DNA from: Symbiodinium natans
Lineage: Eukaryota; Sar; Dinophyceae; Suessiales; Symbiodiniaceae
Reading direction: 5' to 3'
DNA: 64,000 nt
Assembly (NCBI GenBank): GCA_905221605.1
Contig: CAJNDS010001224.1
Coordinates: forward strand, 1,641,302-1,705,301
Of the stretch, positions 23,768-26,717 are shown in pieces (position 1 is the first letter of the stretch; every line of letters starts with the position of its first letter). The translations under genes were made by a program, and so were the position numbers. A model generated the notes under the pieces. It had not been told where the DNA came from and ran no database searches. It saw nothing but the letters and a program-made list of their open reading frames with translations.

Positions 23768-26717
23768 TTAGTAGTAGGAGGAGCAGGAGCCTTAATATGT
23801 GTTAAGAGTGCACGCACACCAGAATCCGGCTCAGGTTCGACTCCAGCGCAAACCCCAACGATGCAGAGGGGCGGAAGCTCGTGGACAAGTTCGCCTTCTT
23901 GGACCAGGACTTGTTGTGGTTCTCCCTGAAGCCCTTGAAGGCCCTGGAACCCGGAAGAGCTCAATACCCCTTAGATAAGGATTCGGCCTTGAAGTGGGGG
24001 GAGGGGGGAGGGGCTTGCGTGCCAACACAGATTTGGCTCTTGCTCTGCGGCTTATGGCCTCTGGATGGCTTATAGCATTCAAGTTGTTACTTCTAGGGTT
24101 TAGGGTTTAGGGGTTAGGGGCTGAGACGTTTTCGGGGGTTCAGGAAGTAAAACGGCAGCTTTGGTGAACTTGGGCCGGTGCGGTGTGCTTCTCTGTTTAG
24201 CTACCTGAGCCACATCTTGGCCTGCTCCTTTTTGGCATGTGGCCATCTGACTAGAAGCTTGGGCTTTCCGGTTTTGAAGGCGATTGTTTGGTCGCGCAAT
24301 ATTGAGCGTGACACCAGGACTCACTGGTGACGTGCGACCCTGACACGAACGACCAGAACTCCGAGACGAACTGCAAGCAACTCAACGGTGCCTCTGCCTA
24401 CTTCGATGGTGGACTGGTGGAGATGAAGAGTGTTGGTGTGCACCACGTGGCCAGCACCAGGAACAACGATTTCACCAATCGGTCCCACAAGGCATCCATT
24501 ACGGTCACAGGCCTCCAGTTGGAGCTGTACGAGAACATCGCCTTGGGGGTGGGTGCATTTTGCGGTCTCATCCTGGTGATCTACGTGTTTGCCACCGTAT
24601 ATGCTTGCAGGCATCCCGGGAGCTGGTTATTCTCCCGCAGGTATCGCCCTCGACTGCTCAGCCTCCTGCTGACCACACGTGGGATGGACAGCCTTGTGGA
24701 GGAGCGGCGCCAAATTGTGGCACAGAAGCGCCGGGAGTGGGCCAAGAAGGCCAATGCCCATGCAGCAGATGAGGAGGGAGCCACCGATTCAGCGGAGGTC
24801 GCACTGCCAGAGGAGACGCTCACATGGTTCCAAGGAATCAACCGCTGCTTCCGTCGCTGTGGCGTTGGCGAACAGCGTCTGACTACCCTCATGTACGGCG
24901 TGCTAAACATCTTGGTGTTCCTCATCGGCTTCTTGTCCAACTTGCGTGGTGGGTTCCATGAGTCGTGGGCTTATCCCGTCGCCAAGGGTGGTGGCTACAG
25001 CATGGACTTGAACTTTGCCATGCTTATCCTGCCCACGCTGAAGAGCTTGCAGACTACCATGCGCCGGGTGAGCTCTTCGCGTGAGTGGATTCCCATTGAT
25101 GACCCCATTGCCTTCCACATCGTGATTGCAAGCTTCACGATGCTGGGGGCACTGATCCACATAGGTGGCCACGTCATGCACATCTACCTCATCAAGACGG
25201 CACCCACGATCCAGCTTGACCCACTCGAGTTGTGGAAGCTCAGCGCAGAGGAGAAGGCAAGCGGCATGACCTTGCTGCAACAGATCTTGAACTTCCAAAA
25301 TCGCTGTGCGGCCTTGACGGGCATCATACTGAGCTTCCTCATGCTGGCCATCCTCCTAACTGCCGTACCTTGTGCTAGGCGGGGGACAAATTGCGTCACG
25401 CGCAGGCTCGGTGGTTTCAATCTCTTCTGGCGCGTGCACATGACATGGAAGTTCATCTATGTGTTGCTTCTCTTGCATGCACCGGCCCGGCTTTGGATCT
25501 GGTTCTTCTTCCCCACTATCTTTGTGATCGTTGACCGGCTTCTGCTCTCCAACCACCAGAGCTTGTACTTGGCACTGAAGAGCGTGAAGCTGCTCCCGCG
25601 CGACGTCATCGGCCTGACCTTCGAGGTTCCACAGGGCTTTGCGTACCAGGCTGGCCAGTACATCCTCCTAGGCTGGAAAGGAGAGTGGCACCCGTTCACC
25701 CTCACATCGGCCCCAGAGGAGAACTGCATCTCCGTGCATATCCGCTCGCCCAACAACCTGGACTGGTGCTCTGCCCTGCGGCGGCGCCTCACCGAGGAGG
25801 CCCCAGCGCAGGCAGTGGGTGCTGAGCCCGCACGGCCAAAGGCACCCATGGTGATCGAGTACTGCAAGCGTGTGCTTCCCAATAGCCAAGTGGTGTACAA
25901 CATGCCCAAGGTCTGCAGTTCCAACGGCGCAGTTAAGGATGCGGGAGAGGCTGAGCCTCCAACCAAGTTGGAAGGCCCGCGTCTGTTGGGCCGGAGCCCT
26001 TCAGGAAAGGTGGCCGACAGGCCGGCGCGGTCCGGCGAGACGTTGATCAGCAGCGCAGCCCCAGGGATGCTGCCGGAGGAGTCCGTGGTGCTGCAGGTCA
26101 CTGGGCCGTTTGGTGCCCCTGCACAAAAGGTCTGGGGCTTCGACGTGCTGATGGTCGTGGGGGCCGGCATTGGTGTCACGCCCTTCGCCTCAATCCTGCG
26201 CTCCGTCCAGCTTCGTGCCAAACAGCGCGAGACCATCATGAACGCTGCCACGAAGCCTTCTGCTTGGCGAGCGGCCATGGCCAGCAATGCCCAGGCCGAC
26301 GAAACCAGGTCTGGGCTTGAGAGGCTCGTGGAGGACCTGGTGGTGGTCCCGAAGAAGATCTACTTCTATTGGATCTGCCGCGGCCAAGAAGAGTTCGACT
26401 GGTTCTGCGATCTCCTCACCGCCGCTGCCGAGGGTCCGGCCATGGGCATTGTGGAAATCACGCTCTTCCTGACCGGGGAGGTGGAGTTGTCTCAGGTCAA
26501 GAAACTTCCCTGCGCTGCTGGGCAGTTCTTTGGACGTCCCAACTGGGGACGCATCTTCAAGCAGAACCGCGAAAAGCATCAAGGAGAGCACGTCGGCGTC
26601 TTCCTGTGCGGTTCCCCGGTGATTGGCGAACAGCTGTCCCACCAAAGCATCAAGAACTCGGACTTGGTCGGAACGCCGGGCGGGACGCGCTTTTCGTTCT
26701 TCAAGGAGCACTTCTGA
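1339..26717 (+). CDS. DD3-3/NADPH-oxidase fusion gene, copy 1 (5'-incomplete, interrupted)
   Basis: First of three tandem copies. Exons found by homology to copies 2 and 3, with identical lengths: 1339-1386 (48), 1524-1647 (124), 1791-1813 (23), 22058-22148 (91), 23203-23261 (59), 23835-23907 (73) and 24318-26717 (2400). Exons 1-4 are missing; they would fall in or left of the N gap. All seven exons stay open and in phase, so the coding part shows no damage. The intron after the 23-nt exon carries a 17.3-kb retrotransposon plus satellite and palindrome blocks and spans 1814-22057. The gene could still work if this 20-kb intron is removed, but whether it is transcribed through is unknown. Confidence 0.75.
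2017..2022. repeat. Target-site duplication, left
   Basis: ATATGT abuts the left LTR; the same six bases abut the right LTR at 19285-19290. No other length from 4 to 8 gives a match. The flanks are AT-rich microsatellite, so chance is not negligible, but the fit to an integration footprint is exact. Confidence 0.75.
2023..2322 (-). repeat. 3' LTR (left)
   Basis: 300 bp starting TGTGAAG and ending CTCACA, so the ends form a short TGTGA/TCACA inverted repeat. I find no difference from 18985-19284 when reading the two side by side. Confidence 0.93.
2323..3013 (-). other. Element 3' untranslated region and polypurine tract
   Basis: No convincing frame between the last ORF and the 3' LTR. Next to the LTR the sense strand reads GGCTGAGGGGCGAA, a plausible polypurine tract for plus-strand priming. 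One copy of the dispersed GC-rich motif lies at 2775-2800. The open frames here are shadows. Confidence 0.6.
3014..5818 (-). CDS. Retrotransposon ORF with RanBP2 and SWIM zinc fingers, TM segment and PLD (HKD) nuclease domain
   Basis: 934 aa from the ATG at 5818; the frame is open upstream to 5917 without another ATG. Domains in order: acidic low-complexity N-terminus (about 85-130); RanBP2-like zinc fingers at about 148-178 and 271-290 (the second W-x-C-x2-C...N...C-x2-C); a basic Lys/Gly/Arg region (about 345-400); one hydrophobic helix at 515-537; a SWIM-type finger (C594, C596, C605, H607); and a phospholipase-D superfamily domain (about 732-897) with H839-x-K841, D849 and the GSxN pair S857/N859. 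The K-to-D spacing is a few residues longer than in the usual HKD motif. A single HKD resembles the Nuc/Zucchini nucleases, which act as dimers. RanBP2 and SWIM fingers commonly bind RNA or DNA. A nuclease role is inferred, not shown. Confidence 0.8.
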   Translation of the reverse strand: MEGPRPRASPRRRPSPSLHGRPLRAGGPSSRRRATSSDAWLSVAPSEITRLDDLHAKEIDSFFAGDPAADSLDVILMRAEVRTESHLKVGREEEEPLVKEEQEEEAEVVKDEEVSVEMEAATADEADEVALPANRAYVEGRFYPYGSWRCFFCEAINPVTEDQCLTTHAGGPNAGAPCDGRWINGIDIGWWEVDPQTAPEQWRRRFSAEELEDQQARADAARLLSDEELAEALQAAEEAQAAERAKKRERRQAEKAERDDHISEALRIAGWQCPNCYEWNLSFRQLCFRCSTPLRLAEVVSRGIPDPRRGEQRDSGSESSQDELEYEILLANRAMDQETIQPLLRSKHKKRGGKRRREEATHGKGRDPWGAWADARGKGQGKPKGRGKSDAKGKPKGRGKYAWGAFAAGIVAALQPRPSTSWVSAFPCGSARPPPSVPLPPRTPFFLGRGLLNRLMHALNGNINGWWGLAAAASAPIALQLHRGAVHVVEDSMHAVATISADVVEEIGHGARRTVWVAGTAITLVVVILCGAVLWYVSRAVANRIAHLRHGNTAAPEARLSQLLGSEATFEVASTKKGVTHKVWVHLKEETAACGCRAYLAEGRCGHCDAAMDTARSLGFLHAAQRGAGPALTDSIRSTASDALAKGKVVLGLGNSEGCFSQLAAKSRGLSCFQGLAGRDLAAAPADGASAAHAHSGSVQRAATATVARTPGRRNKGPAPARSSPVKEAEFLAGGPYIQAAQTLLGSGAAEDVIYIRAYSLDCPSCIEAIEASLGKGASVRIVADMGQCHRTKLQWQALKRLAAAGAEVKVGCGTSLRDAYARDGRGAKVGTGIQGLHHAKALCLLRPDGAVVLIGSLNFTTSSKANAEAGLKLEVPKTHPVAQSYVEDFQRVSAEAFSLDEAVAKRPQLERASSSNVAGNAARAPNTAPQGIE
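5664..6770 (-). CDS. Retrotransposon C2H2 zinc-finger ORF
   Basis: Open frame of 368 codons beginning at a GTG; the first ATG is at 6428 (254 aa). It starts 21 nt after the pol2 stop, in another frame, and overlaps the next ORF. A classical C2H2 finger (C193-x4-C198-x12-H211-x4-H216, counted from the frame start) lies between an acidic, Ser-rich N-terminal half and a Pro/Arg-rich C-terminus. Residues about 80-135 look helical and charged. The lack of an early ATG suggests expression by frameshift from pol2 or from a spliced RNA. I do not recognise the rest of the protein. Confidence 0.6.
   Translation of the reverse strand: MPAKPKVYPRRNIPGPNVLEPEDSLEEEAAQEAEGVEEDSSSSDLPDTRAPPAAVKVKEDEEPASGAKAESTEEGVLVLGQSVVTSAKEYLARSEALLRAQKLQSRILEVAGTAMVKLEKITKREESLKTLRREGESRAAGEGADGEEVSDDGQDAPGAAGSSTSARPSGGGTAQSASASEEPRPNADGHYGCSAPGCGLAFESLVQYHLHQAACHGASLPPNLGISPSAPLDPFRQDWRGRLFRRGKDGGYGEVPMLRVIRYHKANGYDHSRVPLLRRGDRIQLEDGSHHIYGGSHPPGWLRDDPELDPPGAPEGSDGGSTPKSEPTEEAEPEPPRKAAPRGRALEPPKGDVQRRLAERRSKRDYSP
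6787..6793 (-). promoter_or_regulatory. A-AAA-AAC slippery heptamer at an ORF junction
   Basis: On the sense strand the run A AAA AAC overlaps the pol2 TAA stop and lies immediately before the C2H2 frame. It is the classical eukaryotic ribosomal slip sequence, but it is in register with the third frame (stop TAG at 6781-6783), not with pol2. Its use is therefore uncertain. Confidence 0.35.
6792..7706 (-). CDS. Tpt1/KptA-type RNA 2'-phosphotransferase encoded in the retrotransposon
   Basis: In frame with pol2 but with its own ATG at 7706 (304 aa) after a low-complexity spacer. Family members remove a 2'-phosphate from RNA splice junctions using NAD+. Visible family signatures in order: Arg-His of the N-terminal winged helix (MRH), the GGLYPVDELI segment, KPRL, the RAFQGHS motif, WHGTD, a GVH motif, an Arg-Gly pair and the GVALTG segment. 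The Arg, His, Arg and Arg positions expected for catalysis and 2'-phosphate binding are all present, so the domain looks intact. Length and order fit full-length KptA/Tpt1, preceded by a Gly/Lys-rich basic tail. It may be released from pol2 by proteolysis or translated separately. The substrate is unknown. Confidence 0.82.
   Translation of the reverse strand: MGGGGSKGRGKSKSPGPKGRKGPPTIDDVQRLLVRCMRHGEGGCRGRFGPGGLYPVDELIEQLGITINQYNQAVAHDASQRKPRLDTSHAGFLRAFQGHSADCGHPMGFMMEGLSETAIDDLIRQYGPAMWHGTDLHVVPSLLQNGLIPGGGPGGRLGVHYVLGHCPTQWEDGRRGFRRGSTCIVEVRLAVLGVPIYAGADGVALTGQIRATGISRIWALPRGSPVYSDLIAELEVDRLVVCVDLKSLGDSSAGPNPPLGRGPKLGTVRAPRRLCWPLRVVSWPRGPPNLLPLLRPRLRPKGVP
6792..10487 (-). CDS. Retrotransposon pol2: methyltransferase-like region, RT palm (YVDD), Tpt1 domain
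   Basis: Open frame of 1231 codons beginning at GTG with no ATG before codon 274, in the -1 frame relative to pol1 and overlapping it by 166 nt. It is therefore probably reached by frameshifting or splicing. Residues 135-290 resemble a degenerate Rossmann methyltransferase-like region (weak). Residues 515-690 are a gypsy-type RT fingers and palm: RRLVVDYRRVN, the first catalytic Asp in FVDA (D602), LTFG, and YVDD (D672/D673). The similarity stops about 30 residues after YVDD: no thumb, connection or RNase H follows. Those parts lie in pol1, upstream of integrase. A spacer of about 650 nt (8360-7707) then leads to the Tpt1/KptA domain (about 950-1145). Confidence 0.85.
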   Translation of the reverse strand: MQVTQVDAAHAQVGVHRYLPDASGVRVKWRLAYIAEDGALTLSEGTRPAHEAVSVKEIISKIDLNRDGVLAAASARKLDKGAYSLQDRTLERASRAGTSVLSIQEALADLLVAEPRALQPGASPESGTVESWFRQYFLGGVADVLEVAWGDAVVSDAARRHGYRVVPAFAQSKQAYGITWNLAAEEHLEAISGAVLRTEPKVLVIGLEGKNVPRAFLQLVVRCAQERTRAGAHVALRLQAQKGEWEPWRLEEWGALFGTLSEPRWPWAFVRADMCQFARASGRGNLVESGALWLADFSLESVGLRCSRPDALGAVQHKHVERAQSDYNLVGAAFCASLQDLGLRGAEELCTAAVESFPATAGADSATAAPQPSPVVPLPDVRSGEDLTPAERAELDKEVDKYAAEKEAFWRTKADAKDWDSVRADLEVYALAGEKVAEDPRRTEAYIDLVWSGLKIEPGPTRPGLTDADIAAVREVIRRKAAGFWVEDTTRTTVRKFAHDCIPTGPPVSSQPHSLRGESAQWVDDKLEEECKRGQLIRGSSAWGSAPFPTKEMPSYKRHRKRRLVVDYRRVNARIKRSTYYCRRGSDVLAAAVGSVWYTFVDAVSGFNQIRNTKRAREVLAIVARSGKYLPVGLTFGPINGPDDFNFVVDRAYAPGRGRRLKYTKEWIAYVDDLTVRTGRVIDGQFFTDAQAEGAVREACAKGAVAAPQSASSALEALGVRGAHNTKRANHDAARSDQNHPTRVLMLRMLGLFGCFCVQGGCFWGGPFPRSPVCGQKDFSSFVACSFVRLSRSQCLGSRPRGSVQGRSRSRRSLKAQTLRKLPKPPPQRFKCVVEPGVGSPSPRSCLCTAPRCGSQPDRAGATDRSPGPSWSTTRPRCGPCPGRAGAAAYHYCTPAPCSGPCPGRSRARQVSFAHRRSSKAAGLSAAMGGGGSKGRGKSKSPGPKGRKGPPTIDDVQRLLVRCMRHGEGGCRGRFGPGGLYPVDELIEQLGITINQYNQAVAHDASQRKPRLDTSHAGFLRAFQGHSADCGHPMGFMMEGLSETAIDDLIRQYGPAMWHGTDLHVVPSLLQNGLIPGGGPGGRLGVHYVLGHCPTQWEDGRRGFRRGSTCIVEVRLAVLGVPIYAGADGVALTGQIRATGISRIWALPRGSPVYSDLIAELEVDRLVVCVDLKSLGDSSAGPNPPLGRGPKLGTVRAPRRLCWPLRVVSWPRGPPNLLPLLRPRLRPKGVP
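7707..8360 (-). other. Low-complexity spacer between RT palm and Tpt1 domain
   Basis: The pol2 frame stays open but the translation (Pro/Arg/Ser/Cys-rich) shows no conserved domain, and several other frames are open as well. It carries three copies, 70-80 bp apart, of the GC-rich motif found across the element (7773-7803, 7834-7864, 7911-7938). It may be an internal untranslated leader for the Tpt1 ORF, an intron, or a linker. Confidence 0.5.
10322..16483 (-). CDS. Retrotransposon pol1: protease, RT thumb, RNase H, integrase
   Basis: 2053 aa from the ATG at 16483, which lies inside the gag end (26-nt overlap, +1 frame), suggesting reinitiation or frameshifting. Numbering from that ATG: aspartic-protease-like motif LDGCAG (D84) with LILGGR near 185; a Cys-rich patch and hydrophobic helix (410-427); RT C-terminal part (about 600-695) with LLGHNIG and FLGCANWLRGYLP, aligning to the region just after YxDD in gypsy RTs; RNase H with D756, E799, D824, D868; an unrecognised ~700-aa region; and integrase with an HHCC-type N-terminus, catalytic D1645, D1705, E1741 (a DD35E spacing) and a GPY/F-like LTGPWRV segment near 1885. 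No RT palm (no FVDA, no YxDD) is present. Confidence 0.88.
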   Translation of the reverse strand: MSNPFAAFSVQIGSSGVQAGVSRAAGRAAVQQHALPLSKGGRDKFATLDDLPKDWWSLADNEPGGYQYRTVVQVLDRKVECMLDGCAGANHVTEELVVGMMNRAAELGIGTEDPGFPVVRLEKWVHPEYVHGIASGAPVPLKGAAVLRVTLLEGRTADDCRPNTEIFVRCKIAARGTSDWHGLILGGRALDCAGRMGLGFRPGPDFHVLDTLGIRMPRCEDHSKTRKDRAYAFEARLSSLDDASCTEPGGGSRELLVARGEEPLELSPGDGVLVPVVREQGVSAEGSLSEVVLPVECGVEAVPGLWPTGEGKGFVLLAAQECDHSLQPGEVVAEVRSGLVSTAACGCGAVETVFESEPSPQACADCGVAVASVDHDPCFACGSASRAAARSFQGCSSCARSFGRLRTGARIGVLSVLAAVTVLASVWGGSGPVGRPVEEPGVLTCLDHLPSVDSWWEAPGGYASVWGRRPAQQDLGTLAVEKAPYETCLLQRVGEAWRLWDTRDLRVAESVACSDEVPVTERLAVFRTRKGPRWAGWREGSATAGRGASDAVRPADAVDTARCPSYHIVESWDIEKMIEEPPTDYYYEKLAADMRARHPRACPHLLDHLVSLEGFLDKSILFGFSFGISKAEVCVSKGKLLGHNIGRDGSSPDEERCQAVIDFPPLWEKLHIQQFLGCANWLRGYLPVEYGHAAKILGQWQKPGAVFPEGGLGSAATEGCKAFKAIKRMMQNRINLATFDEASAADGSCPLEQIADASGIAVGGSVVQMTRDLSQLKVLMTHSKSLTPAQQNWPPLIQEAFAQLEVKRATRRMFGSIRTLCWTDHANLTRAQTSDIGMDPKLVRWVAEILMDGSEIRSLSGRSATLGDSFSRNPKDRDALLAARTKDLEGLSGQLRGFDLDQYLGEGTEGDGPVPWAVGNDAVPEPAGRVQAAAVPMCVVAALPARVMVVFDYARWKEQDAELTEIRRVFQASLPGVSVAVRGCWGPFEDTDGLASHFDCGAGRLAGTKKIKRIRVDLLTSCAKVLREASGFRPQFLVGLGQGGLVTAVLRWPLVVELTLQARNLQRKEARAVGEAWAGIKAIWAVRPRLWRTQQGHLEVAEACPELKKDFPEPPLRGFGIVGKQALGAEVLRSLRLDAVRSIDDASIRGMLDEPSRPLWDHEGLCICGKRTYLFSRCPACIEKEAVDTSVEIAEREEFEPPLEDDLEAHEVGLEVNSVLATLDRTGGLFRVRSSTIQQWAVGFRTTPKDAPVPTAYGMLSGKIWKKSHSMKLSLGSQHKDLSKWGDVKPYWTTWVVREDGAVVAGHNCSPLDAVQGDIVVHWSSVVNWHGHRHVVNEQCEVLWRSEGKEVALDPSFGKLIALVGRVTQVIGWRATGEASDPRGSTRQASRVLAQFSASNEGVEGHWTAGAISRGKNANECKLKGRILAFMGEEHKGPAVVQELVSHSPILCIWDHSSTKVKVEFKGGVPSLSLAAGEDENRREQLAVEARDAANISEFRVTGSLRTAWYEGQRRDPSLAGSIRKPEPPMVISGDGLLEREVTLRTGQTVVVPVVPNGAAGANGVTWRRACYNSVHCGVLGAHRSAEVTIKLLERAVWWPDLEKDVRTWVAKCLACIKGRSRPTKVEARAVKCGAETCWQEVSVDCEGPNREDREGHRYSLTYFDCLSHAVLLEPMRSLTHAEVRRAFVRCVLRSRTIPSLIRSDRGPEFKNALMAELSAMLGTEWRFSAPLRPCELGANERVHQEVQKVLGAVVRQVGASLSEAWSDWLVVAEYVIDNTPGPHGYTPRDLERSWSLALPLEKDVLRDALQFEPISDWARSQFKQFSELAAAVREHWTRSSEARAKLANRHRRTVDLKPGDRVVWNAPRARSEGAGRVPWKPGLTGPWRVLEVKGHRLTLEPVSMESGGTSSARRGPMEAHAEDCILVPADADGAESREPVVFEDDGTGGDDLSRPSLGQQVQGDAKQVEFTLTRRGRDFVLRLGDRIAYRGVGGGPKVCRSRRWMRPMRRLASIAISPTPAGFASNGGLHISPRTERSRFQKGPVRPMKRFL
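16458..18800 (-). CDS. Retrotransposon Gag with two CCCH zinc fingers
   Basis: 780 aa from the ATG at 18800. Acidic Glu-rich stretch near the N-terminus, a helical capsid-like region in the middle (FYEEFEDVCALANN onward) and a basic Gly/Lys/Ala-rich C-terminus. The nucleocapsid role appears to be carried by two CCCH fingers, C659-x8-C668-x5-C674-x3-H678 and C732-x8-C741-x5-C747-x3-H751, instead of the usual CCHC knuckle. A second genomic copy at 1-346 differs almost only at synonymous sites, which supports selection on this protein. Confidence 0.85.
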   Translation of the reverse strand: MSAEVAGQAEGVTLLEAIEGGDVPYPERMSYVAWLKWRRETGSRPLSKRDGVSTTPEQEAALWRKVMKFLHDAEGEDEEEEEEEEDSELVPEASGAGGDSPPRVDVSAAARELAMVPTGAAYVPATAPGSRPAGPSGPPSTAGSVPGTAEGLQAELRAIFRPDQEPVADYLTRVSRIVLALKAHGVTVSSRDLDALSSKATLLADEFSKIGGDWHPTKMVRRLRTRFSVAALRGGEDPEDAEEIQREIQCIGELILTVGGKESSSQEKVWSSPSDVPVEAVGPRSPGLPQPATASGLGVSLDRGGLHTAEVAGGPSAGRDLGATDGDSPLRAKLAALEMEIEALKRGSDGGGSHTGSQNPAGDFAAALAAQTEALKEALAQRGGQSSITTVKTDLTWPTLTDDKSDARDVVLFYEEFEDVCALANNCRGMSAREKLLALRGRCRGSRMKTYTNAYRAAWKSGEVLSDPQAVYDRIKNKHLMFGESREEREVRVDGEHASLAKGKLTGHQFEPLFEASIADLEAVGLGKTPRELYLSYLRKMPPYLQKEIRNDKRLWPGDPKDGGLRGPQTWEESHKVVLEYEKREAAHRAVSHSVYSTTGSPSADPSVALAEAQKEIRSLKAAAKAAAKGAAAAAKAGADHTFAAASKGAGKGADKKICFHFRDHGNCPKGDACPFSHDKELRRKALAAKKGDQTFATAKGKGKGKGGGKAKASAKPKAAAKGAAKPPGTVCPFFAKNGSCKKGASCDMVHNLTTSRDAGLACQLGRALRGFHVQPLRRV
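18801..18984 (-). promoter_or_regulatory. Element 5' leader and candidate primer-binding site
   Basis: Between the 5' LTR and the gag ATG. Next to the LTR the sense strand reads ATTGGGGGCTGTTCTGGGA; the TGG three bases in could pair with a tRNA CCA end, but the primer tRNA cannot be named. A tandem duplication of about 43 bp lies at about 18800-18885, and one dispersed GC motif lies at 18888-18910. Confidence 0.45.
18985..19284 (-). repeat. 5' LTR (right)
   Basis: 300-bp direct repeat of 2023-2322. Because the element is on the minus strand, this is the upstream LTR and should hold its promoter. Confidence 0.93.
19285..19334. repeat. AT microsatellite with right target-site duplication
   Basis: Starts with the ATATGT duplication (19285-19290) and continues as TATATACG repeats. 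It corresponds to the AT tract in intron 7 of copies 2 and 3. Confidence 0.8.
19309..19372. repeat. Outer inverted repeat, left arm
   Basis: AT run, GGTCACCCCC, a C-run, CAATGGACCCACCGCG and then CCTTGATC. The same elements appear in reverse complement at 21915-21990, so the satellite-palindrome block between them is flanked by an inverted repeat. Confidence 0.65.
19535..20650. repeat. Satellite of about 90-bp period built on TTTAAACCCTA palindromes
   Basis: About 12-13 diverged units. Each has GCATTTAAACCTA followed by CTTAACCTTTAAACCCTATA and its complement GGGTTAAGGTTTAAAGG, so every unit can fold on itself. It is absent from intron 7 of copies 2 and 3. No coding frame. Confidence 0.85.
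20880..21865. repeat. Array of about 17 near-perfect palindromes centred on CTCGAG
   Basis: Unit AACCATCTTTTTCTCGAG plus its exact complement, roughly 51 bp apart, separated by short spacers. The array ends are themselves inverted copies: CCAAAACTATGGGGCTGGGG near 20947 and its complement near 21805, each with AAAAAACC runs. All six frames are open in places only because the repeat lacks stops. These Lys/Phe-rich frames are not genes. Confidence 0.95.
21915..21990. repeat. Outer inverted repeat, right arm, with AT run
   Basis: Reverse complement of the 19309-19372 arm (CGCGGTGGGTCCATTG, G-run, TGAGC, AT run). It closes the structure that begins after the retrotransposon. Confidence 0.65.
22149..23202 (+). 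other. Intron 8 of gene copy 1
   Basis: Non-coding; contains TTTAGGG arrays near 22175-22240 and a MITE-like element at 22681-22840. G-runs near 23005 and 23118. I see no coding exon in it. Confidence 0.7.
22681..22840. mobile_element. MITE-like inverted-repeat element
   Basis: 160 bp starting TGCGTCTCTAAGGGTGGCT and ending in the near-complement, with internal GGGCCCTT/AAGGGCCC pairs. No coding capacity. It lies in an intron and has no counterpart at the same place in copies 2 and 3. Confidence 0.65.
23667..23780. repeat. (TAG)n microsatellite
   Basis: About 37 GTA/TAG triplets in intron 9 of copy 1. Translated frames give poly-Val or poly-Thr and are artefacts. Confidence 0.98.
24318..26717 (+). 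CDS. Terminal exon, NADPH-oxidase core, copy 1
   Basis: 2400-nt last exon, entered after CAG at 24317. The open frame starts at GTG (24327) without an early ATG, as expected for an internal start. It begins with the end of the DD3-3-like ectodomain ([21 protein letters not shown]), then a membrane helix (about 70-93), a charged cytoplasmic loop and five further hydrophobic segments. Haem-ligand histidine pairs H254/H268 and H361/H374 have NOX spacing. FAD site HPFTLTSAP (445-453), NADPH site [10 protein letters not shown] (601-610), [14 protein letters not shown], and a C-terminal phenylalanine after FFKEH as in NOX proteins. Expected activity: transfer of electrons from cytosolic NADPH across the membrane to oxygen, or to ferric iron. 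Confidence 0.9.
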   Translation, partial: DSLVTCDPDTNDQNSETNCKQLNGASAYFDGGLVEMKSVGVHHVASTRNNDFTNRSHKASITVTGLQLELYENIALGVGAFCGLILVIYVFATVYACRHPGSWLFSRRYRPRLLSLLLTTRGMDSLVEERRQIVAQKRREWAKKANAHAADEEGATDSAEVALPEETLTWFQGINRCFRRCGVGEQRLTTLMYGVLNILVFLIGFLSNLRGGFHESWAYPVAKGGGYSMDLNFAMLILPTLKSLQTTMRRVSSSREWIPIDDPIAFHIVIASFTMLGALIHIGGHVMHIYLIKTAPTIQLDPLELWKLSAEEKASGMTLLQQILNFQNRCAALTGIILSFLMLAILLTAVPCARRGTNCVTRRLGGFNLFWRVHMTWKFIYVLLLLHAPARLWIWFFFPTIFVIVDRLLLSNHQSLYLALKSVKLLPRDVIGLTFEVPQGFAYQAGQYILLGWKGEWHPFTLTSAPEENCISVHIRSPNNLDWCSALRRRLTEEAPAQAVGAEPARPKAPMVIEYCKRVLPNSQVVYNMPKVCSSNGAVKDAGEAEPPTKLEGPRLLGRSPSGKVADRPARSGETLISSAAPGMLPEESVVLQVTGPFGAPAQKVWGFDVLMVVGAGIGVTPFASILRSVQLRAKQRETIMNAATKPSAWRAAMASNAQADETRSGLERLVEDLVVVPKKIYFYWICRGQEEFDWFCDLLTAAAEGPAMGIVEITLFLTGEVELSQVKKLPCAAGQFFGRPNWGRIFKQNREKHQGEHVGVFLCGSPVIGEQLSHQSIKNSDLVGTPGGTRFSFFKEHF

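Noticed and set aside
25457-26287. 276-aa minus-strand frame opposite the NOX exon, repeated in all three copies
   Set aside because: Its conservation follows from the plus-strand NOX coding sequence; no recognisable domain and a composition typical of an antisense shadow.
24327-26717. NOX as a stand-alone 796-aa gene starting at 24327
   Set aside because: The start would be a GTG, there is no early ATG, and a splice acceptor just upstream links it in phase to the DD3-3 exons in all three copies.
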